From positions 1,447,501 to 1,511,500 of the forward strand of contig NZ_CP130565.1 in NCBI RefSeq assembly GCF_030534335.1: 64,000 bases of DNA, in the 5' to 3' direction. The position numbers were made by a program, and so were the translations under genes. The notes under the pieces are model-generated. The model was not told where the DNA came from. It was given only the letters and a program-made list of their open reading frames with translations, and ran no database searches. Below, one piece after another: positions 55,306 through 63,441 of this stretch. Position 1 is the stretch's first letter, and each line of letters starts with the position of its first letter. Source of the stretch: Marivirga harenae (lineage in GTDB: Bacteria > Bacteroidota > Bacteroidia > Cytophagales > Cyclobacteriaceae).

Positions 55306-55748
55306 TGATTTCTTATTTTAAAATATTACATTCTAAGTTCATTGTAATAAATTTATCACTTTTATTAGTGCTTTACCTTTTGTTTTCTTTTCAGTTAATC
55401 AATCTACAGATCTTAACAGCGAATAAATTCTCTCTTTTTTCTGCTTTGCAAATATATTTTTTACGAAAACCAAATAAAGTGTGGAACTTTAAATATTTCA
55501 GTTTAATATCAATAAGAAAAATTTTTCATGCCTATTTGACAACTTATATACCTTTATTTATTGTATTTACAATACTTAATTTAACAAGTTATAGAGGGGT
55601 TAATTTTATGATTCTTGAATTAATATTTTTAGTATTAATTATTTATATGTGTTCAATAATGGTAAGTTTAAATGTTGGTAAATTTATTTATTATGTTGTA
55701 ACAACAGTTATTTATTCTATTCTTTCAATAATATTATGGAAATTTTAA
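55305..55748 (+). CDS. Small four-helix membrane protein
   Basis: 147 residues, GTG start coupled to the previous stop (TAGTG). Four membrane helices (FIVINLSLLLVLYLLFSF, YIPLFIVFTILNL, FMILELIFLVLIIYMCSIMV, YYVVTTVIYSILSIIL), with a basic loop between the first and second (LRKPNKVWNFKYFSLISIRK). The last codons overlap the ATPase start. Could be the second membrane half of an ABC exporter or an immunity protein; no similarity recognised. Confidence 0.55.
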   Translation: MISYFKILHSKFIVINLSLLLVLYLLFSFQLINLQILTANKFSLFSALQIYFLRKPNKVWNFKYFSLISIRKIFHAYLTTYIPLFIVFTILNLTSYRGVNFMILELIFLVLIIYMCSIMVSLNVGKFIYYVVTTVIYSILSIILWKF

Positions 55749-56392
55749 CAAAAGACTTAGATATCTTTTATCCACCTAAAACAGTTTTGAAAAAAATTAA
55801 CATTCATTTGCCAGAAGGTATTAATATAATTGTTGGTAAAAATGGGAGTGGTAAGTCTACTTTTTTAAAATTTTTTGCTGGTCTTATTAAACATTATAAT
55901 GGAACATTTAAATATAGGGGATTAAATAACTTTGAAGGAATTAAAAAGGACTTTGGTTTTCAATTTGGGGAGGAATTTCTTACGCTAAATCTTAAAGTTA
56001 GTGAAATGACTAGATTTTGTGGAAAACTACATGGAATTGATAATATAACTTTAGGAAAACGGATAACTGCCCTAATTGATTTTTTTGAATTAGAAGATAA
56101 AGAAATTCAATTTTTGTCGTACGGAAATAAGAAGAAATTGTTAATAGCCTTAGCTATGTTAAATAAACCAAAAGGATTAATACTTGATGAGCCTTTTGAA
56201 GGATTAGACTTTGTAATGAAAAAGAAACTTTTGGAATATCTTTTGGCTAGTAATTTTGAAAACATTATTCTTTCAACTAATGATTTAAATATAGCTAAAA
56301 GTATTACTTCCTCTCTATTTCTAATTAATACAGATGGTAGCATTTTAAAGACTGAAATTTCTGATATTTCAAATTTAAATATTGACCAATAA
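55736..56392 (+). CDS. ABC transporter ATP-binding protein
   Basis: 218 residues. Walker A GKNGSGKST, FGEEFLTLNLKVSEM (Q-loop region), signature-like LSYGNKKKLLIALAM (LSGGQ replaced by LSYGN), Walker B GLILDEPFEGLD; the H-loop is weak (LSTNDLN). A short NatA/CcmA-type ATPase. It overlaps the gene before it by 13 bases, so it presumably powers those membrane proteins. A full exporter would need two ATPase copies, so it likely dimerises. Confidence 0.82.
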   Translation: MEILTKDLDIFYPPKTVLKKINIHLPEGINIIVGKNGSGKSTFLKFFAGLIKHYNGTFKYRGLNNFEGIKKDFGFQFGEEFLTLNLKVSEMTRFCGKLHGIDNITLGKRITALIDFFELEDKEIQFLSYGNKKKLLIALAMLNKPKGLILDEPFEGLDFVMKKKLLEYLLASNFENIILSTNDLNIAKSITSSLFLINTDGSILKTEISDISNLNIDQ

Positions 56393-56417
56393 TTATTATA
56401 GATAGAAAATTAAAAGA

Positions 56418-56546
56418 TTGAATAAAATTAAAGCAACATATCTATATTTATTTTTGATTTTAATTAGTAGCATTATTAATTATGTTCTTCAATCATACAT
56501 TATTAATGACAATATATATATATTGATTATTTTCAAAATCAATTAG
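56418..56546 (+). pseudogene. N-terminal fragment of the YIP1-like gene
   Basis: From TTG 56418 an open stretch encodes M-N-K-I-K-A-T-Y-L-Y-L-F-L-I-L-I-S-S-I-I and then INDNIYI, ending at TAG 56544-56546. After removal of one AT from the (AT)6 tract (56512-56523) it would continue as DYFQNQLGYERILK directly into the next gene, giving one protein of about 212 residues. Confidence 0.55.
56512..56523. repeat. (AT)6 microsatellite at the frameshift
   Basis: Six AT units exactly at the point where the upstream fragment must change frame to reach the downstream gene. Five units would restore one reading frame. Confidence 0.6.
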
Positions 56547-56566
56547 GTTATGAGCGCATTCTTAAA

Positions 56567-57058
56567 ATGGTTAACGAACAGAAAAAATGGGCATGGTTAA
56601 ACTATGCTCTGATGCCCGTGATTTACCTTATTAAATTTTCCCTCATTACTTTTTGGATTCTATGCGGGACTATTATTGCAGGATTTAAAATAAGCTTTAA
56701 ATCGATTTTCAAAGTAGTTTTAGTGGCAGAGTTTGTGTGGCTTCTTCCATCATTTATATTAATAATATGGTTTGGCCTTTTTGAAACGTCCTATACCTTT
56801 AGTGATGTACAATATTTTGCACCCCTTTCATTACTTAATCTTTTTGATGCCTCCCAATTAGACTCATGGCTCATTTTTCCTTTGAAATCCCTAAATCTAT
56901 TTGAAGTTATTTATCTCTTAGCATTAGCTCTAGGAATCAAAAAGATCATGAAAAAAGATTATGATTCTGCTTTGAAGTTCACACTGCCTGTTTATGGGTC
57001 GGCATTAGTAGTTTGGATATTATTTGTCACATTTCTGTCAATTAACCTTGGAGCCTAA
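56567..57058 (+). CDS. YIP1-like membrane protein (frameshifted 5' end)
   Basis: 163 residues from the first ATG; four membrane helices (YALMPVIYLIKFSLITFWILCG, IFKVVLVAEFVWLLPSFILIIWFGL, FEVIYLLALALGIKK, LPVYGSALVVWILFVTFLSI). The frame is open upstream and reads YFQNQLGYERILK before the ATG. With the fragment at 56418-56546 it makes a full protein starting with another helix. YIP1-like proteins often accompany peptide-secretion genes in Bacteroidota, but their role is unknown. Stop overlaps the start of the thioredoxin-like gene. Confidence 0.6.
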   Translation: MVNEQKKWAWLNYALMPVIYLIKFSLITFWILCGTIIAGFKISFKSIFKVVLVAEFVWLLPSFILIIWFGLFETSYTFSDVQYFAPLSLLNLFDASQLDSWLIFPLKSLNLFEVIYLLALALGIKKIMKKDYDSALKFTLPVYGSALVVWILFVTFLSINLGA

Positions 57059-57537
57059 TGAAAAAGAAACTTCTTATCATTTTCGGGCTATTAGTGATTG
57101 GTCTTTTATCTTGGATGGGCTATTCAAGTATTCAAAAATTAGATCAGAAAAGTAAATCGGAAGCGATTATTCAAAACCTCAGTTCCTTGACCAATAATCT
57201 GGGATTTAAAGTAGCAAATACTGACCAACCTACCATTTTCATGTATTTCAACAGTGATTGTCATTTTTGCCAATGGGAAATGGAGCAAATTGAAAAGAAT
57301 ATTGAGAAGTTTCAAAACTATCAGTTGCTATTGGCCTCTTTTGAACCTAAAAATGAAGCGATTGATTTTCTTCAGCAATACAAGCTTGCAGAACATTATG
57401 TGGAAGTTAATCCTGATTCATTGACAAGCACTATGATTGGTGGTGTACCACAAACTTTTATATACGAAAATGGGTCGTTAAAAAAGCATTTCAAAGGTGA
57501 AGTGAAAATTGAAGCGATTTTAGAAGTCTTGGAATGA
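57058..57537 (+). CDS. Membrane-anchored thioredoxin-like protein
   Basis: 159 residues. One N-terminal helix (LLIIFGLLVIGLLSWMGY) anchors it, with the rest in the periplasm. Thioredoxin fold with TIFMYFNSDCHFCQWEMEQI (CxxC motif C-H-F-C) and the cis-proline region VPQTFIYENGSLKKHFKGE. It would oxidise, reduce or isomerise disulfides; the two cysteines of the nearby peptide are an attractive substrate (inference). ATG shares a base with the upstream stop. Confidence 0.82.
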   Translation: MKKKLLIIFGLLVIGLLSWMGYSSIQKLDQKSKSEAIIQNLSSLTNNLGFKVANTDQPTIFMYFNSDCHFCQWEMEQIEKNIEKFQNYQLLLASFEPKNEAIDFLQQYKLAEHYVEVNPDSLTSTMIGGVPQTFIYENGSLKKHFKGEVKIEAILEVLE

Positions 57538-57552
57538 AGGAATAAGTACAAG

Positions 57553-57581
57553 CTTTTCCAAAGTTTAGAACTTTGGAAAAG
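57553..57581. repeat. Perfect CTTTTCCAAAG hairpin before the C39 gene
   Basis: CTTTTCCAAAG-TTTAGAA-CTTTGGAAAAG, 11-bp stem. Same element as at 53820-53848, so copies stand at the left edge of the island and between its thioredoxin and transporter genes. Confidence 0.6.
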
Positions 57582-57613
57582 TTGATAAAGAAGTATTTAA
57601 ACGAACCTAACCA

Positions 57614-59758
57614 ATGTTAAAAAAACTCAACCAATATTTCGTTCAGCAACACGGCCAATCGGATTGTGGGCCTGCTTGTTTGGCTTCTATCATCAAATTT
57701 CATGATGGGGAACATAGTTTGGATGAAGTCAGAAGAATAACAGGGACAACTCAAATAGGCACTAAATTATTAGGGCTATTTCAAGGAGCAAATGATTTGG
57801 GTTTTGATGTAGAAGGATTAGAAGCTGAATCCATTGAAAATTTAAGGGAACTCGATTCTCCTGCTATTCTACATGTGATTCTGGAAAATAGATTACAGCA
57901 CTATATTGTTTTTTATGGTTTTCAGGGAGATCAATTAATGATCAATGATCCGGGTAGGGGGGTAGAACTATGGTCAAAAGAAAAACTAGAAAAAGTTTGG
58001 CAATCCAAAGCTTTGCTAAAGCTGTCACCCAATCAAAAGTTTGAAAAAGTAAAGTCCAAAAAGAAAAAATATGAGAATCTGCTGAGTTGGGTAAAGGAAG
58101 ATCTGAATATTCTATTAGCCGCACTCTTTTTAGGTATTTTAATCGCTATTTTTTCATTGGCCACTGCCATTTTTAGCCAAAAACTGATTGACGTTATTCT
58201 ACCCACCAAAGAAGTCAGCAAACTCATCATAGGACTGGTTTTATTTGCCTTGATTTTATTGATTAAGATGGGGTTAAGCTATGTGCGATCTACATTTTTG
58301 ATTACACAAAGCAAGGATTTTAACAATAGAATGATAAGGTCTTTTTTTCAATCCCTTTTAAATATTCCCAAACCCTTCTTCGATTCCAAAAAAACAGGGG
58401 ATATGGTAGCAAGGATGAATGATACAAGACGCATTCAATCTTCTATCAGCAATCTGATTGGTAATCTTTTAATAGAGTTTTTGGTCATTATCATTTCACT
58501 GATTGGGGTTTTTGTTTATTCATGGCAAGTAGGGTTAATTGTTTCTATTTTTATACCTCTTTATGGGTTGATCCTATGGCGATTGAATAAACCGATCATT
58601 AATGCCCAAAAAGATGTGATGAGTGCTTATGCGCTCAATGAAGGAAACTACATAGATGTGATTACAGGCATAGCAGAAGTAAAGACAACAGGAACTATCA
58701 ATCTTTTTCATAAGGGTACTACCTTTTTATATAAAAACTTTCAAGAGCAGATATTCAAATTGGGTAAAATTCAAGTAAAGTTTGGGTTGCTAACTGAGTT
58801 AGCTGGGATATTACTGGTAGTAGGGGTAATATCTTTAGCCTCCTTTTTAGTATTGAGAGGAGATTTATTAATTGGTTCTTTGGTGGCTTTATTATCCCTT
58901 TCAGGTTCTATAGGCCCTTCTTTAACCAAAATTGCCCTGTTTAATATTCAGTTTCAGGAAGCGAAAGTAGCTTTCAACAGAATGGAAGAGTTTACAGGAA
59001 TAAAAACGGAAGATAAAGGGGAAAAGGAAATTGAAATTCAAAAGATAAATAATTTAACTGTTGAAAATTTAAATTTTCATTATCCCGGTTCATTAAATTT
59101 ATTGAACCAAATCAATATGAATATTGAAAAGGGAAAAATAACTACCCTTTTGGGAGAAAGCGGTGCAGGAAAAAGCACAATCTTTCAATTGGTTCAAAGA
59201 TTTTATGCACCATCGGAAGGATTCATAAAAATAGACGGGAATTCAATTAATGATTTAGACTTAGAAGGGTATCGAAAATTAATAGGAGTCGTCCCTCAAG
59301 ACATTAAGATTTTCAATAATTATTTACTTTTCAATATTTGTTTGAGCGATGATCCTGCAGAATTAGAGCATGTAGTGAAATGGTGTAAAGAATTTGGCTT
59401 TGATCGCTTCTTTGGAAAATTTCCTCAAGGCTATTTGACATTGCTAGGAGAAGAAGGAGCCAATATTTCTGGTGGTCAAAAGCAGTTGGTAGGATTAGCC
59501 AGGGCACTCTACCGCAATCCACAATTATTGTTGATTGACGAAGGTACATCCGCTATGGATAGAAATACAGAACAGTTTATTCTAAATCTATTACAGCAAT
59601 TGAAAAAGGAGAAGGCTATTTTATTTGTAAGTCACAGAATGAGAGTTGCTGGTTTCTCTGACTACATCTACATATTGGAAAATGGCAGTATTACAAGTCA
59701 AGGAGAACCGCAAGCTTTAATAAAAGAAGAGAACTTCTTTAGCGAATCTGTTAATTAG
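57614..59758 (+). CDS. C39-peptidase ABC exporter
   Basis: 714 residues. Residues about 1-140 are a C39 peptidase with catalytic C18 (QSDCGPACL), H96 (LQHYIVFYG) and D112 (INDPGRG); it cleaves after the GG of the leader. Six membrane helices follow (about 165-440), then an ATPase domain: Walker A GESGAGKST, ISGGQKQ signature, Walker B LLLIDEGTSAMD, H-loop VSHRM. This is the LagD/CvaB layout. A HlyD-type adaptor gene, usual for Gram-negative systems, is not found within the window. All catalytic residues intact. Confidence 0.93.
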   Translation: MLKKLNQYFVQQHGQSDCGPACLASIIKFHDGEHSLDEVRRITGTTQIGTKLLGLFQGANDLGFDVEGLEAESIENLRELDSPAILHVILENRLQHYIVFYGFQGDQLMINDPGRGVELWSKEKLEKVWQSKALLKLSPNQKFEKVKSKKKKYENLLSWVKEDLNILLAALFLGILIAIFSLATAIFSQKLIDVILPTKEVSKLIIGLVLFALILLIKMGLSYVRSTFLITQSKDFNNRMIRSFFQSLLNIPKPFFDSKKTGDMVARMNDTRRIQSSISNLIGNLLIEFLVIIISLIGVFVYSWQVGLIVSIFIPLYGLILWRLNKPIINAQKDVMSAYALNEGNYIDVITGIAEVKTTGTINLFHKGTTFLYKNFQEQIFKLGKIQVKFGLLTELAGILLVVGVISLASFLVLRGDLLIGSLVALLSLSGSIGPSLTKIALFNIQFQEAKVAFNRMEEFTGIKTEDKGEKEIEIQKINNLTVENLNFHYPGSLNLLNQINMNIEKGKITTLLGESGAGKSTIFQLVQRFYAPSEGFIKIDGNSINDLDLEGYRKLIGVVPQDIKIFNNYLLFNICLSDDPAELEHVVKWCKEFGFDRFFGKFPQGYLTLLGEEGANISGGQKQLVGLARALYRNPQLLLIDEGTSAMDRNTEQFILNLLQQLKKEKAILFVSHRMRVAGFSDYIYILENGSITSQGEPQALIKEENFFSESVN

Positions 59759-59846
59759 TTGGCCTTTTGAGGTGAATAAGTAGACGACTTTAACATTTTA
59801 ACGTTTCTGTGGTTCATACTAAACTACTTTTTAACCTAAAGAGACC

Positions 59847-59996
59847 ATGCAGAATTCCACCTTTGTAAAACTTCTACTCCTTATCGTTTCCTTTGGCATC
59901 TTTTTGTTCAATTCTACCTACGGTATTATATCTGTAATAGTGATGCAGGGAACTATATTTTTACTAGAGTACAGGAAAAGAAAACTCAAAGAGTGA
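59847..59996 (+). CDS. 49-residue membrane protein
   Basis: Starts at ATG (M-Q-N-S-T-F-V-K-L) and ends at TGA 59994. Two hydrophobic stretches (LLLLIVSFGIFLF and YGIISVIVMQGTIFLL) with a short turn and a basic tail YRKRKLKE: two membrane helices with both ends inside. Same strand as the exporter, 88 bases after it. May belong to the island or stand alone; no similarity known to me. Confidence 0.5.
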   Translation: MQNSTFVKLLLLIVSFGIFLFNSTYGIISVIVMQGTIFLLEYRKRKLKE

Positions 59997-60096
59997 TTCA
60001 TTGAGGAACATATTCAGGTATAGCATTTTATTGATTTAGTTTAATTAATATTTTTCAGTAAATTGATTTCAACCTTTAAAATTACCAACTCCCTAT

Positions 60097-61394
60097 ATGA
60101 AAGTTTTATTCATAGCATTCCTGTTTTTATTTTTCAATTCAACACTATTAAAGTCACAAAATCCTAAGCCCGAATACAAAGAAATCAGTGGAGTTCTATT
60201 ATCCAAGGCTGACTCATCCACTATTCCCTTTGCTAATATCCACTTAAAAGGCACCATGATGGGTGCTCATTCCAATGAAGCAGGACAATTTAGCTTTCGC
60301 TTTCCACTAAAAGAAAAGTATGATACTCTAGTGATTTCAAGCATTGGCTACGAGGATTTGGAATTGCTGGCCTCCAATTTAAAAAGTCAAGAGTTGAATT
60401 ACTATTTAAGCCCAGAAGAGGGGATGCTTGAAGAAGTAATAGTGAAGCCGACAAAAGATACACTTCGGGCTATTGTAGGTGAGGCCATAAAGAGAATTCC
60501 ATTTAATTATTCTCGCAGGTCATTTCTATTGAAAGGTTTTTACCGCGAAATGGTAGTGAGGAACAATAGCTATGTTCGTTTACTAGAGGCAGCAGTTTCC
60601 GTGCAGGATAATGGTTTTGATTTACCCTACAATCGCTTAAAAATCCGACTGGACGAATTGAAAAAAAGCGAGGATTATATCGACTACAGTTTCTTTGAAA
60701 CAGTTTATAAATACTTCATGGGTGGCGATGAAAACAACTTGTACAAATCTTTTGATTTTGACTATATCAGAGGCTACAATACAACAGAAAACTACCAATA
60801 TTTAAAAGGATATTATGATCGTTTTGATTTTGAGTTGGATTCAGTAATTCAATCCGATAATGGAGCTGTTTATGTATTAGATTACTACTCTCCCACCTTC
60901 CATCTTGGTGGTCTCCAAACTTTTGGAAAAATATATATCAATTCAACCGATTATGGCATTGTTAAACTAGAATTTAATCACCAATTCTTTCCTGTAGAAG
61001 ACTCCAATGAAGCCAGATTTAATAAGGATCAAGAGAAATTGTTTTTGAAAAATGTTTATAAACAATCCAGTGTGGTTTACCGAAAAATTGGTAAAAAGTA
61101 TTATTTGAGTTATATAAAATGGAAGGCCCCGGTAAGAGATGCTTGGCAAACCGAAACAGAGGATGGGAAACAGAAGTGCAGTTTTATGATGCCGCTTTTT
61201 ACGTAACGGATGTAAAAACCAGAAGAAGAGACTTTAAAAGAATTAAGTATAAAGAGTCAATGGCGGTGGATGAGGATTTATTTGATGTTGAAACACCTTA
61301 TAATGAAGAATTTTGGAATAATTTTAACTCAGTGATAATTGATCCGAAGCTCAAAAAAGCTAAAGAGGATATTGAACAACTGGAAAGCAATTGA
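60097..61394 (+). pseudogene. Frameshifted carboxypeptidase-regulatory-like protein
   Basis: The first frame (60097-61206) starts with a signal peptide and a CarboxypepD_reg-like domain (about 25-115, ISGVLLSKADSSTIPFANIHLKGTMMGAHSNEAGQFSFRF). It then runs through a DUF5686-like region to TETEDGKQKC and soon stops. Another frame continues from about 61150 (VQFYDAAFYVTDVKTRRRDF..., ends EDIEQLESN). The join lies near 61160-61175 at GATGGGAAAC and needs a single-base deletion to explain it. Without the shift it is a normal about 430-residue TonB-plug-like envelope protein. GGGAAAC is not in the phase required for programmed -1 shifting. Confidence 0.7.
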
Positions 61395-61413
61395 AATTTA
61401 TTAACTTTAGACC

Positions 61414-61641
61414 ATGAAAAACAAGAGTGCTTATTTAAGATTACTGATTATAATTGGAGTTTTCACATTGTTTCTGCTAAAGGTATATAATCTCTGGTAT
61501 TATCTGCCTTTTTTAGTTTCATCATTCTATTTAGCGTATCGCGATTCAAAAAAATCGAAGGACAGAGGGAGTTTCGTCCTCACGACAGTTGCGGTCACCT
61601 TATTTTTGGGTGTAATTGTTATATTCCGCTTCTTTATGTAA
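61414..61641 (+). CDS. Small membrane protein
   Basis: 75 residues. Three short hydrophobic segments (YLRLLIIIGVFTLFLLKVYN, YYLPFLVSSFYLAY, FVLTTVAVTLFLGVIVIFRFFM) separated by a basic loop (RDSKKSKDRG). No family recognised. Starts 19 bases after the frameshifted gene. Confidence 0.5.
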   Translation: MKNKSAYLRLLIIIGVFTLFLLKVYNLWYYLPFLVSSFYLAYRDSKKSKDRGSFVLTTVAVTLFLGVIVIFRFFM

Positions 61642-61752
61642 TACTTTGTGAGAAATAGCCAGTTCTTAGATCATAAAGCAATCATGACCAATATCTTTAA
61701 TTTCCGTCCCATTTTTTCCTAACTTGCCTTACAGCCAAATTTTTTAATTGAC

Positions 61753-62667
61753 ATGAAGCAAAAAGTAGCGTTAGTTTTAGGAAGTGGTGGCGCCAGAGGA
61801 GTTGCCCACATTGGCGTAATTGAAGCATTGGAGGAAAATGGATTTGAGATTTCGTCTATCTCAGGATCAAGTATGGGCGCTGTAATTGGCGGACTGTACG
61901 CGGCTGGAAAAATGCAAGAATATAAAGACTGGGTGACTCATTTCGACAAAATTGATGTTTTCAAACTATTAGATTTTACTTTAAGCTTTCAAGGTATTGT
62001 GCGGGGAGAAAAAGTATTTAAAGAGATGCGAAAACTCCTGGGCGAATTTAAAATAGAAGATTTTCCAATCCCATTTACAGCTGTGGCGTCCAATATTAGA
62101 ACCCAGAGAGAGATACTCTTTTCAGAAGGGAATTTAATGGATGCTTTGCGTGCTTCTTGTGCCATTCCCACCGTATTAACACCAGTGTACCAAGATAATG
62201 AAGAAATAGTGGATGGAGGCGTGCTCAATCCCATACCTCTAAATCGGGTAAAACGTACCCAAGGAGATATTTTGATTGCTGTAGATGTAAATGCGGCTAT
62301 TCCTTTTGAGAAGAAAGTGGCGGTAACTGCTGAAGAAGTGAAGCAGGATGAAAAAAATAAACAGTTTTTGGAAGAATTTGCAACCCGGATAAAGAAGTAT
62401 TGGCCGATGAATAATGGGAAAGAGGTTAGTTCGACTCCCAAGAAGCTAGGCTATTTTGATTTGCTAAATAGATCTATAGACTTAATGCAGGAAAAAATGA
62501 CCAATTTGCAAATGGAAATCATCAAGCCGGATATGTTGGTTCAGATTTCGAGAAACTCATGCGGTACTTTTGAATTTTACAGAAGTAATGAGCTGGTAGA
62601 GATAGGTAAAACTGCATTTGAAAAGTCTTACAGGCAATATAATAATGGATTGGAAACAACTGAATAG
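61753..62667 (+). CDS. Patatin-like phospholipase
   Basis: 304 residues. Oxyanion-hole GSGGARGVAHIGVI near the start, nucleophile elbow GSSMGAVIGGLYA, and catalytic Asp in VDGGVLNPIP. Single-domain patatin of the RssA/YlbK type; hydrolyses acyl chains of lipids, probably in the cytoplasm or at the inner membrane (no signal peptide). The last about 60 residues include a helix QEKMTNLQMEIIKPDML. Overlaps the methyltransferase start by 23 bases. Confidence 0.88.
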   Translation: MKQKVALVLGSGGARGVAHIGVIEALEENGFEISSISGSSMGAVIGGLYAAGKMQEYKDWVTHFDKIDVFKLLDFTLSFQGIVRGEKVFKEMRKLLGEFKIEDFPIPFTAVASNIRTQREILFSEGNLMDALRASCAIPTVLTPVYQDNEEIVDGGVLNPIPLNRVKRTQGDILIAVDVNAAIPFEKKVAVTAEEVKQDEKNKQFLEEFATRIKKYWPMNNGKEVSSTPKKLGYFDLLNRSIDLMQEKMTNLQMEIIKPDMLVQISRNSCGTFEFYRSNELVEIGKTAFEKSYRQYNNGLETTE

Positions 62668-63259
62668 AGAACTAGGGAACATTGACCTCTACTGGCTCGA
62701 TTTTATTCTGAAGGGATATTTACCAGAGGATGCCAAGGTATTAGATGCAGGTTGTGGCGAGGGTCGAAACCTTACTTACTGCCTTCAAAATGGCATGGAC
62801 GTTTTTGGAATCGATGAAAACCCAGAAGCCATTCAGTTTTTAAAACTAGTGGCAAAGCAGTATAAAATTCAAGATATAGAAGCCAGGTTTCACGTGATGA
62901 AACTAGATAAAATTCTTTTTCCGGATGAAACCTTTGATGTGATCATTTGCAGCGCAGTACTGCATTTTGCTAAAAACTATGAGCATTTTCACAAGATGAT
63001 TTTGGAATTAGTGCGATTGTTGAAACCCGATGGAAAAATTTTCATTCGGAGCATGACCGATCGCTATCTAGCTGAAGGAACTGTTGAGATCAATCAAAAT
63101 GTTTATCAGTTTCCAAATGAACAAATTCGATTTGCTGTTAATGCCGAAGCACTTATAGGGTTTTTAACGGATTTGGGTTTAGAACTCATAGAGCCCTATA
63201 AGGAAGTAGTGGTGCAAAATCGGCATACAATGGGGACGTTCATTCTACAAAAGCAATAA
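62645..63259 (+). CDS. Class I SAM-dependent methyltransferase
   Basis: 204 residues from ATG 62645 (M-D-W-K-Q-L-N-R-E-L); an in-frame upstream start at 62618 lies deep in the patatin gene. SAM motif AKVLDAGCGEGRNLTYCL, acidic FGIDENPEAI, and FDVIICSAVLHFAKNYEHF. Methyltransf_11/25 group, tellurite-resistance (TehB)-like outline; the substrate cannot be predicted. Confidence 0.82.
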   Translation: MDWKQLNRELGNIDLYWLDFILKGYLPEDAKVLDAGCGEGRNLTYCLQNGMDVFGIDENPEAIQFLKLVAKQYKIQDIEARFHVMKLDKILFPDETFDVIICSAVLHFAKNYEHFHKMILELVRLLKPDGKIFIRSMTDRYLAEGTVEINQNVYQFPNEQIRFAVNAEALIGFLTDLGLELIEPYKEVVVQNRHTMGTFILQKQ

Positions 63260-63373
63260 TAAAATTGTTTGAAATTTATTACATCTAAATTAGCTCCACA
63301 ATTCGCCTTTTTTATTGTTTAAAATCTTGTAATAAAAATTTATTACCCAAATTTTGGTAAAATAATACATCAA

Positions 63374-63398
63374 ACGTAATCTGTTACGTCTTACGTAA
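63374..63398. promoter_or_regulatory. TTACGTAA palindromes upstream of the last gene
   Basis: ACGTAA-TCTG-TTACGT (63374-63389) is followed directly by TTACGTAA (63391-63398), 44 bases before the ATG at 63442. They look like paired binding sites of a dimeric regulator. No protein can be linked. Confidence 0.35.
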
Positions 63399-63441
63399 TT
63401 AAAAATATTTCGAAAAATAAGTATATTTACTGATTGTCAGT

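Noticed and set aside
61160-61180. GGGAAAC as a programmed -1 frameshift site in the 60.1-kb gene
   Set aside because: The heptamer is read as GGG AAA C in the first frame, not as G GGA AAC, so the tRNA slip required for programmed shifting does not fit. A one-base deletion explains the data better.
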